Below, piece after piece: positions 53,139 through 60,927 of a stretch of DNA of 64,000 bases. The position numbers and the translations under genes are program-made. The stretch is from Kiritimatiellia bacterium (GTDB lineage Bacteria; Verrucomicrobiota; Kiritimatiellia; RFP12; UBA1067), in the NCBI GenBank assembly GCA_017514235.1, contig JAFWKK010000011.1, positions 1-64,000 of the forward strand, read 5' to 3'. Numbering within the stretch: the first letter of the stretch is position 1; every line of letters starts with the position of its first letter. Below the pieces are notes generated by a model that searched no databases, was not told the origin of the DNA, and worked only from the letters and a program-made list of their open reading frames with translations.

Positions 53139-53756
53139 TCAGCGGACTGCGACCATGCGCAGGAACGGGTTGCTGCGCTTCTCTTCGCCGATGGTCGTGT
53201 GCGGACCGTGCCCTGGGATGACGAGCGTGTCGTCCGGCAATGCGGCGAGGCGTTTCAGCGAATCAACCAGCACGGGCATGTCGCCGCCGGGCAGGTCGGT
53301 CCTGCCGACAGAGCCGGCGAAAAGCGTATCGCCCGAAAGAAGCAGCTTCTCGGCGGGAAGATGGTAGCAGACGCCTCCGGGAGTGTGACCGGGCGTCTCG
53401 ATTATGCGGATTGCGGATACCGCCAGTTCCGACACGTTGCGGAGGTCCGACGGGGCTGAGATGGCCGGATAGTCCGGCGGCATCTGGTTCATGGGGTGCG
53501 TGAGGACAGGCCTGTCGTTCGGGTGGACGTACACCGGCAGGCCGGGGCAGGCGCACTGGAGTTCCGGAACGGCGCCGATGTGGTCGAAGTGGGCGTGAGT
53601 GAGCAGGATCGCCGCGGGCTGAAGTCCCTCGCGCTTGATCAGCTTCAATATCCGCCCGGCCTCCTGCCCGGGATCCACTATCCACGCCCGGCCGTCTTCG
53701 CAGAGGATCGAGCAGTTCACCTCGTAAGGTCCAACCTGTATCGTCAGTCGTTCCAT
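53139..53756 (-). CDS. MBL-fold (glyoxalase II-like) hydrolase
   Basis: 205 residues. The metallo-beta-lactamase motif THAHFDHIG is at about 53-61; TPGHTPGGVCY near 145, LSGDTLFAGSVGRTD near 165 and IPGHGPHTTI near 195 complete the zinc ligands. Size and motifs fit the YcbL/hydroxyacylglutathione-hydrolase-like group. The start at 53756 is chosen for the GTAEVN-like VGPYEVNCSIL N-terminus and AAAGGGAGA upstream; a much longer antisense extension across nagA is rejected. Confidence 0.85.
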   Translation of the reverse strand: MERLTIQVGPYEVNCSILCEDGRAWIVDPGQEAGRILKLIKREGLQPAAILLTHAHFDHIGAVPELQCACPGLPVYVHPNDRPVLTHPMNQMPPDYPAISAPSDLRNVSELAVSAIRIIETPGHTPGGVCYHLPAEKLLLSGDTLFAGSVGRTDLPGGDMPVLVDSLKRLAALPDDTLVIPGHGPHTTIGEEKRSNPFLRMVAVR

Positions 53757-53778
53757 ATCCGTTCTCCCTTTGGCGGAA

Positions 53779-53787
53779 AGTATAGCA
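53779..53787 (-). promoter_or_regulatory. extended -10 of the MBL hydrolase gene
   Basis: On the - strand TGC-TATACT occupies 53787-53779; the ATG is 22 nt downstream with AAAGGGAGA between. Confidence 0.65.
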
Positions 53788-53806
53788 AAAAACCGGAGCG
53801 CAAATG

Positions 53807-53815
53807 TGGTATAAT
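53807..53815 (+). promoter_or_regulatory. extended -10 of nagA
   Basis: TGG-TATAAT at 53807-53815, divergent from the MBL promoter 19 bp away. The ATG at 53841 has a strong AAGGAGGG. Confidence 0.8.
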
Positions 53816-53840
53816 TTCCGTATCCGAAAAGGAGGGAACA

Positions 53841-55004
53841 ATGCAGAAGACCATAATCGTAAACGCGCACGTGATTTCGCCAGACGTGGACATGAAGGAT
53901 GCCACGATCGCAATCGAGGGCAACCGCATCAGGAAGGTCTCGGTCGGCAAGGCCGCGGCGAAAGCTAGCGCCAACGTCACCGTCGTCGATGTGAAGGGGC
54001 AGTACGTAATGCCCGGCTTCATCGACGTGCATACGCACGGTGCGCTCACTTACGACTTCTGCGACGCCGACCCTAAGGCGATCTTCGAGATTGCGAAGGC
54101 AAAACTGCAGGAGGGTGTGACGACGTTCCTGCCGACAACGCTTACGGTCTCGCACGAGGAGCTGATTGCCGCAGCGAAGAACGCGAAGGGTTACGACGAG
54201 GCGGGGCAGCCATACGCTAAGGTTCCCGGCATTCACCTGGAGGGGCCGTTCATCAACGTGAAGTGCTGCGGTGCGCAGAACCCGAAGTACGTGCGCAAGC
54301 CGTCCGTGAAGGAACTGAAGGCGATCGCGAAAGTCTATCCGGTCCGCCAGATTTCCTACGCTGTCGAGGCCGAGGGCGGCGCGAAGTTCGCAAAGGCGTG
54401 CTTCAGTCTCGGCATCGTGCCGAGCTGCGGACACACTGGCGCGAAGTTCCGGGACCTGATGGCGGCCTACCGTAACGGGCTCAGGCACATGACGCACTTC
54501 TGCAACCAGATGACGCCTCTTCACCACCGCGAGATCGGCATGGTCGGCGCGGGCTTCCTCGTCGAGGACCTCAACACCGAGGTCATCTGCGATCGCATAC
54601 ACCTCTGCGACGACATGCTTCGCCTCATCTTCACGCGCCGGAACCTTGCGCACGTGCAGATGATCACGGATTCGCTCCGGTGCTCGCACTGCAAGGACGG
54701 GTACGCCTTCGAGATGGGCGGACTCAAGGTGCTGCTGAAGAACGGGGAGGCCAGGCTTGTAGAGGGCAACAACCTTGCGGGCTCCACGCTTTGGATGGGC
54801 AACGGACTGAAGAACGTGCACGACGTGACCGGCATTCCGCTCAAGGATCTCGTGCGCTGCACGTCGTGGAACCAGGCTATCGAGCAGGGCTGGGGGCGGC
54901 GTCTCGGCAAGGTCGAGAGCGGCTACGTCGCAGACCTCGTGGTCATAAATCCTCGCACCTGGAAGCCCTCTGCCGTCTTCGTTGACGGTCAGCAGCGCAT
55001 TTGA
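53841..55004 (+). CDS. nagA: N-acetylglucosamine-6-phosphate deacetylase
   Basis: 387 residues of the amidohydrolase superfamily. The IDVHTHGALTYDF motif near 58-70, the LEGPF motif near 133-137, GHTGAKFRDL near 197 and MTHFCNQMTPLHHRE near 217-231 match NagA; the catalytic Asp is in MITDSLRCS near 275. It deacetylates GlcNAc-6-P in aminosugar recycling. Strong AAGGAGGG before the ATG. Its TGA stop forms the TGA of the tRNA-Ser promoter. Confidence 0.9.
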   Translation: MQKTIIVNAHVISPDVDMKDATIAIEGNRIRKVSVGKAAAKASANVTVVDVKGQYVMPGFIDVHTHGALTYDFCDADPKAIFEIAKAKLQEGVTTFLPTTLTVSHEELIAAAKNAKGYDEAGQPYAKVPGIHLEGPFINVKCCGAQNPKYVRKPSVKELKAIAKVYPVRQISYAVEAEGGAKFAKACFSLGIVPSCGHTGAKFRDLMAAYRNGLRHMTHFCNQMTPLHHREIGMVGAGFLVEDLNTEVICDRIHLCDDMLRLIFTRRNLAHVQMITDSLRCSHCKDGYAFEMGGLKVLLKNGEARLVEGNNLAGSTLWMGNGLKNVHDVTGIPLKDLVRCTSWNQAIEQGWGRRLGKVESGYVADLVVINPRTWKPSAVFVDGQQRI

Positions 55005-55010
55005 TATAAT
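54982..55010 (+). promoter_or_regulatory. tRNA-Ser promoter overlapping the end of nagA
   Basis: -35 TTGACG at 54982-54987, 17-nt spacer, and TGA-TATAAT at 55002-55010. TGA is the nagA stop codon. The tRNA begins 15 nt after the -10. Confidence 0.85.
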
Positions 55011-55025
55011 ACGCGCCAACGATTT

Positions 55026-55119
55026 GGAGAGATGGCCGAGTGGCTGAAGGCAACGGTTTGCTAAATCGTCGTACGGGTTAATTTCCGTACCGAGGGTTCG
55101 AATCCCTCTCTCTCCGCCA
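55026..55119 (+). tRNA. tRNA-Ser(GCT)
   Basis: Acceptor GGAGAGA pairs with TCTCTCC (55109-55115); discriminator G and encoded CCA at 55117-55119. The anticodon loop TTTGCTAAA gives GCT (AGC/AGU Ser). A long variable arm (CGTACGGGTT...CCGTACCG) and the T-loop GGTTCGAATCC are present. Its 3' end is the boundary between GC-rich chromosome and the AT-richer island, so it is a candidate integration site. Confidence 0.95.
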
Positions 55120-55135
55120 TTTACGAAAAGAGACT

Positions 55136-55166
55136 CTCAGAATTTCTGTTCTGAGTTTTTCTTTTC
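55136..55166 (+). terminator. intrinsic terminator after tRNA-Ser
   Basis: Stem CTCAGAA (55136-55142) with TTCTGAG (55149-55155), 6-nt loop, followed by a T-rich run (TTTTTCTTTTC). Confidence 0.8.
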
Positions 55167-55460
55167 TGTTGCTCAGAATCCCTAAGGGTTTGGCACGTTT
55201 TGGCCGTTATGGGAGGTCATAATACATCGCCGCTGCATGCGCGAAAGAAGCTGATGAGTTTGTGAGAGCTGAGATGTTGCTTTCATAATTAAAAACGCTT
55301 GGGCTGGGCTGCACATTATCTCCTTATTATCGCAAAGGCGAGAATTTGTATGTTGATCAAGTCGTTATATTGATGAAAATTCAGTTAACATGAAAGAAAC
55401 ATTTATCTAACCAGCCATACGCAACAATTCGGTTTCCCCTATGCATTGTGCGATGGGATA
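55167..55460. other. non-coding start of the accessory island
   Basis: About 290 bp without a supportable gene. It is distinctly AT-richer than the preceding region. A stretch at 55223-55288 could encode a 21-residue tail ending in TAA but matches nothing I recognise. No integrase, direct repeat of the tRNA 3' end or transposon end is visible. Confidence 0.5.
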
Positions 55461-55469
55461 TGGTATAAT
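55461..55469 (+). promoter_or_regulatory. extended -10 of the island operon
   Basis: TGG-TATAAT at 55461-55469. The DUF4236 gene starts at 55499 with AAGGAAG. This is the only strong promoter seen before the whole DUF4236-vWA-PP2C-kinase-vWA run. Confidence 0.8.
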
Positions 55470-55498
55470 TTAGTCCAATTGAAACAAGGAAGTTCAGA

Positions 55499-55780
55499 AT
55501 GGGTTTTAGGTTCCAAAGGCGAATAACGATTCTTCCTGGTGTTTCAATCAACATCGGGAAGCGCGGCACCTCAGTTTCTGTGGGGCCGCGAGGGGCGCGC
55601 ACGACCATAGGGTCGCGTGGCGTCAGGCATAGCTTTGGAATTCCAGGCACAGGAATCCGTTATGAAACGCCGTATAGGAAATGGGGGCATTCTCAGCAAA
55701 ATGCACTCCCGCCTCCGCCGTCTGCCGAACGTCCGCACGTTTCCTTGTGGGAACGATTACTGAACTTGTTAGGATTTTGA
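55499..55780 (+). CDS. DUF4236 protein
   Basis: 93 residues. The first 60 residues are the DUF4236 signature: GFRFQRRITILPGVSIN, then GKRGTSVSVGPRGARTTIG and FGIPGTGIRYET, a beta-rich Gly/Arg repeat. The C-terminal 30 residues are Pro-rich and basic. Function is unknown; the domain occurs at the start of membrane-linked or phage-associated proteins in many bacteria. It precedes the vWA gene by 39 nt in the same orientation and is probably co-transcribed. Confidence 0.8.
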   Translation: MGFRFQRRITILPGVSINIGKRGTSVSVGPRGARTTIGSRGVRHSFGIPGTGIRYETPYRKWGHSQQNALPPPPSAERPHVSLWERLLNLLGF

Positions 55781-55819
55781 TTTTGTTCAACCCAAAAACC
55801 GAAAGGAAAAAAAGAAACA

Positions 55820-56458
55820 ATGAGGCGACTACCAGTATACTTGCTTGTCGATGTGTCGGGATCGATGCACGGCGAGCCTATCGAGTCCGTGAAGAACGGA
55901 CTGCAGTTGCTTGTTGCGGCCTTGCGCAAAGACCCGCAGGCACTTGAGACCGCCTATCTAAGCGTCATCACATTCGGAAGTAGCGCACAACAGATTGTAC
56001 CGTTGACGGAACTGTCGGCATTCAATATGCCGGAGATATCCGCTGGTGGATGCACGGTCCTTGGCGAAGCTCTCCAGCTCGTGTGCAAGTGCCGCGAAAA
56101 TGAGGTTACGAAGACTACGGCTGAGCAAAAGGGAGACTGGCGGCCGATGGTGTTCATTCTTACTGATGGAGTTCCAACGGACGATCCTCAGCCTGGCATT
56201 GACAAGTTCCGTTCGATGAAATGGGGCGCGTCGGTAAGTTGTGCAGCCGGCCCTGGTGCAGACAAGGCGTTGCTCGATAAGATAACGCCTGAGTGTGTCG
56301 TGGAGCTGGCCTCGGCAGACCAATCTACGCTTTCGGCGTTCTTCAAGTGGGTCACCGCTTCGATTGTGTCAACGTCTAAGAGTATCAATGAATCTGGTAC
56401 TTCCACGGGGTCTATGGATCAACTTCCGCCACCTCCGCCAGAAGTTCAGATCGTCTGA
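55820..56458 (+). CDS. vWA-domain protein, TerY-like (TerY-P triad, first copy)
   Basis: 212 residues, the usual size of TerY. One von Willebrand A domain: MIDAS DVSGS at about 11-15, the MIDAS Thr in CTVLGEAL near 78, and TDGVPTDD near 114 with the third ligand. The C-terminal tail (about 180-212) is Ser/Thr-rich and ends in a Pro run, with no zinc ribbon. In TerY-P loci this protein scaffolds a phosphatase and a kinase, which follow directly here. A purine-rich GAAAGGAAAAAAAG precedes the ATG. Its N-terminus closely matches that of the second vWA protein. Confidence 0.88.
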   Translation: MRRLPVYLLVDVSGSMHGEPIESVKNGLQLLVAALRKDPQALETAYLSVITFGSSAQQIVPLTELSAFNMPEISAGGCTVLGEALQLVCKCRENEVTKTTAEQKGDWRPMVFILTDGVPTDDPQPGIDKFRSMKWGASVSCAAGPGADKALLDKITPECVVELASADQSTLSAFFKWVTASIVSTSKSINESGTSTGSMDQLPPPPPEVQIV

Positions 56459-56483
56459 TAAAAAGTGGTCTTCTCATTCGATT

Positions 56484-56512
56484 CCAGGCGGACGGCATTG
56501 ACCGCCGCCTGG
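56484..56512 (+). other. GC-rich hairpin between vWA and PP2C genes
   Basis: CCAGGCGG at 56484-56491 pairs with CCGCCTGG at 56505-56512 around a 13-nt loop. No U-run follows. It may moderate read-through or stabilise the processed mRNA. Confidence 0.5.
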
Positions 56513-56560
56513 GATTGGTGTGCAATGATGGGGACCAGACAGATGGGATGATTGCTTGTT

Positions 56561-58351
56561 ATGGGCAGTGAAGTCACATACTCGGAAGGCAAGTTGACGC
56601 CCCTTCAGGAACTTTACCTTCGACCTAACGCAAAGCACGGTCGGCAAGAAGAACGTAATTTGGCCATGTCTAATGGAGAAAGAGTCGAAAAAATGGATAC
56701 GGAAAACGTCAGCATTCAGCATCCTGCCGTTTTGACTGATGAAAACTCAGTTAAAGACGTTATCAACGTAGGACGGCAGCCAGAAGAAGATTTCGGCAAC
56801 GAAAATCATGGCGAAACTGACACTGCAGAAGTGACAGAGACCAAAGATAATTCTTCCGACTCGCAGAATACGGCGACAGCGGAAGGTGCGGAGCAATTGC
56901 CAGAAGACGCAAAAGCGAGTAGTGCAACTGAAGATACAAAAAATGTTCCCGCCGAGAGAAAGCCCGAAGTTCAGGTGCCGCCGGTAGAAATCAAGGGTGG
57001 AGTGTATTCGGATAAAACAGACGTTGTATCTTACCCCGACAAGCCAGAAAGACTGCCAAACATCACGTTGGGGCGGGAGCCTCGTTCGGCTTCCTTCAAG
57101 TTGAGCAAGGGCATTGTTCTTAAGCTCAAATCCGCAGAGGAAAGAGAAGGCTGCTGGAAGTATGAGCAAGTGAATGAGAACGGTGAAGATAAGATATGCT
57201 TCACTCCATTCAAGGCTGGCGAGTATGAAATCCCGGTGGAGTACAACGACGGGAAAAAACTGTTGTTTCACCTGACAGTAAATCCAGATCCGTGGTCGCT
57301 TTGGACAGTTGAAGAGATAGATGAGAAACTTAAAGTGTTTTCTTCTGACCAAGAGCGTATTGATGGCAACCACAAAGATGTAATAGCGAAAGAGTATCCT
57401 GGGTTAAAAGTGGTTGGCGCAAGCCATAGAGGACGTTCGCACGAGCGTTCAGGAACATTTCGCGATGATGATATGGGGGTCTGGGCGGATGAAGAAAACG
57501 GCAATTATGTGTTTATAGTTTCTGACGGGGCGGGTAGTTGCAGGTTTTCACGCGAAGGTGCAAGAATCGCGATTTCCTTTATTAAGGAGAAACTTGAGAG
57601 TAACAAGGCGCGAATTGAAGAGGCTTGGGCAAAGTCAAAGATCACGGAGAATCGCGACTGCCCAATTGGCATGACACTAACACAGCTTGCTCGACTGGCA
57701 AAGGACAAACTGTCTGCCTATGTCGCCGAAAACAAAGAAGCGCATCCAGACTGGAAGGTCAAGGATTTCAGCGGTACATTGCTGGTTGCGGCATTGAAAC
57801 GGGAGAAAGATAGAACGTTGCAATTAGTGACACTGTCAATTGGCGATGGTGCTATTGCTTGGTACTTGGGTGGCGGTAAGCATGGGCTGATGTGTTGCCC
57901 AGATTCGGGGGAGTTTGGAGGAGGCACCCGATTTTTGACAACGCCGGAAGTGTGGAAGGCCATGTCTGAAAGTAAGACTAATGAAGACATGACAAGGGCG
58001 TACAAAGAATTCTGCAATAGGCGAGTATTCTGCAAACGATTTTCACCGGAAGAGGCAAAGTCATTCCAACTCTTTTTGATGTCAGATGGCGTTTCTGATC
58101 CTTGGTTTGAGACGGATGCTCGTCTTGAGAATGGAGATGAATGGCGGCGATTTGCCGAGGAGACTCTGTATGGCGACGGAGATAATAAAGCAAAGTTAAA
58201 ACCTTGCGATTCGGTTGATGTCATGGCAGAAAAATTGTTTGCATGGCTGGAATTCAAGATTGCGGGCAACCACGATGATCGAACAATCATCGTGGTCTAT
58301 TCTGCTGAAGATGCAAAGAACGATGTTCAGTCGGGAAAGAAGGAGGCGTAA
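56561..58351 (+). CDS. PP2C-type protein phosphatase with long N-terminal extension (TerY-P triad)
   Basis: 596 residues from the ATG at 56561. The start is uncertain: a TTG at 56552 and ATGs at 56666 and 56693 are in frame and none has a good ribosome site. About 1-135 is acidic and low in complexity. About 150-245 looks like an Ig-like beta domain (FTPFKAGEYEIPVEYNDGK). The PP2C domain runs from about 280 to 590: RDDDMGVWAD near 302, SDGAGS near 321, SIGDGAI near 426, SDGVSD near 508 and DDRTIIVVY near 571 supply the metal ligands. Expected to reverse the action of the kinase that starts 1 nt after its stop. Confidence 0.85.
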   Translation: MGSEVTYSEGKLTPLQELYLRPNAKHGRQEERNLAMSNGERVEKMDTENVSIQHPAVLTDENSVKDVINVGRQPEEDFGNENHGETDTAEVTETKDNSSDSQNTATAEGAEQLPEDAKASSATEDTKNVPAERKPEVQVPPVEIKGGVYSDKTDVVSYPDKPERLPNITLGREPRSASFKLSKGIVLKLKSAEEREGCWKYEQVNENGEDKICFTPFKAGEYEIPVEYNDGKKLLFHLTVNPDPWSLWTVEEIDEKLKVFSSDQERIDGNHKDVIAKEYPGLKVVGASHRGRSHERSGTFRDDDMGVWADEENGNYVFIVSDGAGSCRFSREGARIAISFIKEKLESNKARIEEAWAKSKITENRDCPIGMTLTQLARLAKDKLSAYVAENKEAHPDWKVKDFSGTLLVAALKREKDRTLQLVTLSIGDGAIAWYLGGGKHGLMCCPDSGEFGGGTRFLTTPEVWKAMSESKTNEDMTRAYKEFCNRRVFCKRFSPEEAKSFQLFLMSDGVSDPWFETDARLENGDEWRRFAEETLYGDGDNKAKLKPCDSVDVMAEKLFAWLEFKIAGNHDDRTIIVVYSAEDAKNDVQSGKKEA

Positions 58352-58352
58352 C

Positions 58353-59876
58353 ATGGCTAAGAATGGCGACAAGGTAACTGTGCGTTCCGTTTCCGGGAAG
58401 ACATACGAATATATCTGGAAGGACACACCTTCTTCTGGAGCCATGAAGGATGTGTATTTCTCTCCCGATAAATCTTATGTCGTAGCGTTTTTCAAAGATC
58501 CGCAGGACGCGAATGCCATTGACAGACTTCAGAACCTTGTTGGAACCTATCGACAAGGCATTTTTGGCGGGCCTGGCGGAGACTACTGGAAGAAGATTTA
58601 TTGCTGGCCAACCGATATTGTCCGTGAAGGCAATAAGGTCGCCATTATTGTTCCTGCGTATCACAAGGAGTTCTTCTTCACATACGGCAGCAAGACGCTA
58701 GATATCAAGAGCGGCGAGAAAGAGGGCAAATGGTTTACCAATCCGTGGCATCGGTATTGCAATCTGGATGCAAGGGAAGTTGGTGACTGGCACAGCTACT
58801 TTGACATCTGCCTTCTGCTGGCACGTGGAGTTCGCCGCATGCACATGGCTGGGTTGGCACATTCCGACCTTTCCTACAAAAACGTACTTGTCGATCCAGT
58901 CTCGCACTCTGCGGCCATTATTGACATTGATGGCCTTGTTGTGCCTGGAAAATATCCGCTTGATGTTACTGGCACACCAGACTTTATCGCGCCAGAGGTG
59001 TATGCAACAATGCATCTGCCGAAGAGCGACCCTAATCGTAAATTGCCTAACGGCAACACTGATTTGCATGCCTTGGCAGTTTTGATATATATGTATCTGC
59101 TTTGCCGACATCCTCTTGAGGGAAAGAAGATTTGGGATGTTGAAGACGAGCAACACGACAAGACCTTGGCCTTTGGCGAGAAAGCGGTGTTTATTGAAGA
59201 CCCGACAAATAAGATCAACAGATATAATGTTGATTGGGTGAGAAACAATCAGCCTAAGTCTCGGTTGCCGTATATGCTTCCTTGGATGGACTTGGATAAA
59301 CTGCCCTATACCATTCTTGGCCCATATTTGAAGGACTTGTTTGACAGGGCATTTATTCAAGGACTCCACAATCCGTCGATGCGTCCCAAAGCCTTTGAAT
59401 GGGAGGACGGACTGATACAGACGATGGATTTGATGATTCCATGTCAAAATCCGAATTGCAAGCAGAAATGGTTTGTGTTTGACAACTCGGCATCCAATCC
59501 CAAATGCCCATTCTGCGGCACTCCGTACAAGATCCCTTTGCCTGTGTTGAATCTTTACAACAAGGCGAATACGTCCTACAAGCCTACGGGCATGCGCGTG
59601 ATGGTGTATAACGGAACGAGGCTTTATCAGTGGCATGCTAATCCGAGGGTTGCCCGTAACGAGAAACTGACCGGCGAGCAGAAGAAGTCGCTTGCCTGCT
59701 TCCAGTTCCATCAGGGCAAATGGTATCTACGCAATGAGCGTGCCAAAGGAATGACTGATTTGCAGACCAAACAGTCTATCCCTGCCGGAAGCATCGTAGA
59801 ACTCAAGGATGGCGTCCAAATCCGCCTTGATGACGAGAATTCAAGGATGATTTATGTGCAGATGGTAAACAAGTAG
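58353..59876 (+). CDS. Ser/Thr protein kinase with zinc ribbon (TerY-P triad)
   Basis: 507 residues; AGGAGGC is 7-13 nt before the ATG and only 1 nt separates it from the PP2C gene. The kinase core shows HSDLSYKNVL at about 170-179 (Asp172 catalytic, Asn178) and DIDG at about 191-194 in place of DFG. GTPDFIAPEVYA follows as the APE motif. The Lys of VVAFFK near 50 is the likely ATP anchor. A C4 zinc ribbon (CQNPNC near 364, CPFC near 387) and a beta-rich C-terminal domain follow. The kinase belongs to the family paired with TerY and PP2C proteins. Confidence 0.88.
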   Translation: MAKNGDKVTVRSVSGKTYEYIWKDTPSSGAMKDVYFSPDKSYVVAFFKDPQDANAIDRLQNLVGTYRQGIFGGPGGDYWKKIYCWPTDIVREGNKVAIIVPAYHKEFFFTYGSKTLDIKSGEKEGKWFTNPWHRYCNLDAREVGDWHSYFDICLLLARGVRRMHMAGLAHSDLSYKNVLVDPVSHSAAIIDIDGLVVPGKYPLDVTGTPDFIAPEVYATMHLPKSDPNRKLPNGNTDLHALAVLIYMYLLCRHPLEGKKIWDVEDEQHDKTLAFGEKAVFIEDPTNKINRYNVDWVRNNQPKSRLPYMLPWMDLDKLPYTILGPYLKDLFDRAFIQGLHNPSMRPKAFEWEDGLIQTMDLMIPCQNPNCKQKWFVFDNSASNPKCPFCGTPYKIPLPVLNLYNKANTSYKPTGMRVMVYNGTRLYQWHANPRVARNEKLTGEQKKSLACFQFHQGKWYLRNERAKGMTDLQTKQSIPAGSIVELKDGVQIRLDDENSRMIYVQMVNK

Positions 59877-59893
59877 AGAAAGGGAATAGAGAA

Positions 59894-60895
59894 ATGAGAA
59901 GACTACCAGTATTTGTAGTTGTCGATGTGTCTGAGTCAATGGCAGGGAATGCCATTACTGCGATGCATGACGGGATGCAGATGCTTCTTCAGGCATTGAA
60001 GAAAGATCCGATGGTCATTGAGATAGGTGCGATGTCCGTTATTTCGTTTGGCGGCAAGGCGAAAGTCGAGGTTCCGCTTTCGTCTGTGTTGGATATCAGA
60101 ATTCCATCGCTTGATCTTTCGTCGGGGACGAGCCTTGGAAAGGCATTTGACCTGCTGACATCCGAGGTCAATTCCAAAGTGACAAAGACCACGCGGGAGA
60201 TTCGTGGCGACTACAAGCCAATCGTGTTTCTTATCACTGATGGGCAACCCACAGACGACTGGCGTGCTGGGTATGCCAAGTTCCGCAAGTGTTATCCCTC
60301 CGTGTCGATTCATGCCGTCGGATGCGGGGACGATGTTGACTTTTCCATCCTTAAGGAAATTACGCCCAACACCTATGTCATGAGGGACATGACGGCAGAG
60401 TCGTTCGGGAAGCTCTTTCAGTGCGTAACGGCATCCGTCAGGAGCGTAACGGCCTCAATGATGAACGGCGACGGAGTGAAGGACGATCTTGCGGAGTTGT
60501 CTGATGGCGAGGTGCGCAAGCCGACCGAGGTGGAGTGCCGCCCGATTGGTGAATCCCGGCAGGTTCTCATCTCCGCCATGTGTTCAAGAACAAAAAGACA
60601 TTTTCTGATTCGATACAAGAGGGGAGAGTTTGGCAAGTTTGCGTTGTCGGCTGTCCATCCGCTGGAACAAAAACTCGCTGGCGGAGGTGCGTCTGGCGGC
60701 AACATCAATGTAAACGAGCTTAATAGTAATGGCTTCAAATGTCCTCATTGCGGCAATACCGGTATGTTCTACTGCAACACTTGCCATGCAGAGGTTTGCA
60801 TGGAGCCGGGCGGAATGCATGGGCATTGTCCTGGATGCGGTTGGGATGGTGAGCTTACATACGGCAGTTTTGATCTTCATAAATCGCTTGGCTGA
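59894..60895 (+). CDS. vWA-domain protein with C-terminal zinc ribbon, TerY-like (second copy)
   Basis: 333 residues. The vWA domain (about 1-190) has MIDAS DVSES at about 11-15, GTSLGKAF near 79 and TDGQPTDD near 117. From about 215 to 270 is a beta domain, and from about 282 a zinc-ribbon tail (FKCPHCGNTG, YCNTCHAEVC, CPGCGWDG) typical of TerY-C. The N-terminal MRRLPVF/Y...VDVS and even the DNA around it resemble the first vWA gene, so they share origin. GAAAGGGAATAGAG precedes the ATG. It closes the triad after the kinase (17-nt gap). Confidence 0.88.
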   Translation: MRRLPVFVVVDVSESMAGNAITAMHDGMQMLLQALKKDPMVIEIGAMSVISFGGKAKVEVPLSSVLDIRIPSLDLSSGTSLGKAFDLLTSEVNSKVTKTTREIRGDYKPIVFLITDGQPTDDWRAGYAKFRKCYPSVSIHAVGCGDDVDFSILKEITPNTYVMRDMTAESFGKLFQCVTASVRSVTASMMNGDGVKDDLAELSDGEVRKPTEVECRPIGESRQVLISAMCSRTKRHFLIRYKRGEFGKFALSAVHPLEQKLAGGGASGGNINVNELNSNGFKCPHCGNTGMFYCNTCHAEVCMEPGGMHGHCPGCGWDGELTYGSFDLHKSLG

Positions 60896-60912
60896 CGTCC
60901 TGAAGCATGATT

Positions 60913-60921
60913 TGGTATAAT
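60913..60921 (+). promoter_or_regulatory. extended -10 of the DUF4062-ATPase gene (leaderless GTG)
   Basis: TGG-TATAAT at 60913-60921 with a -35-like CTGACG at 60892-60897. A GTG at 60928 follows after 6 nt. The in-frame ATG at 60907 lies upstream of the -10 and is rejected. Confidence 0.78.
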
Positions 60922-60927
60922 TCGGCC

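Noticed and set aside
53139-55019. A 626-codon - strand frame across nagA
   Set aside because: Only the last 205 codons read as an MBL hydrolase; the upstream part is antisense to nagA and has no family sequence.
55223-55288. A short frame after tRNA-Ser as an integrase tail
   Set aside because: Twenty-one residues with no recognisable motif are not enough to support it.
60907-60927. ATG at 60907 as start of the DUF4062-ATPase
   Set aside because: It lies upstream of the -10 box; the GTG at 60928 agrees with promoter position and the family's N-terminus.
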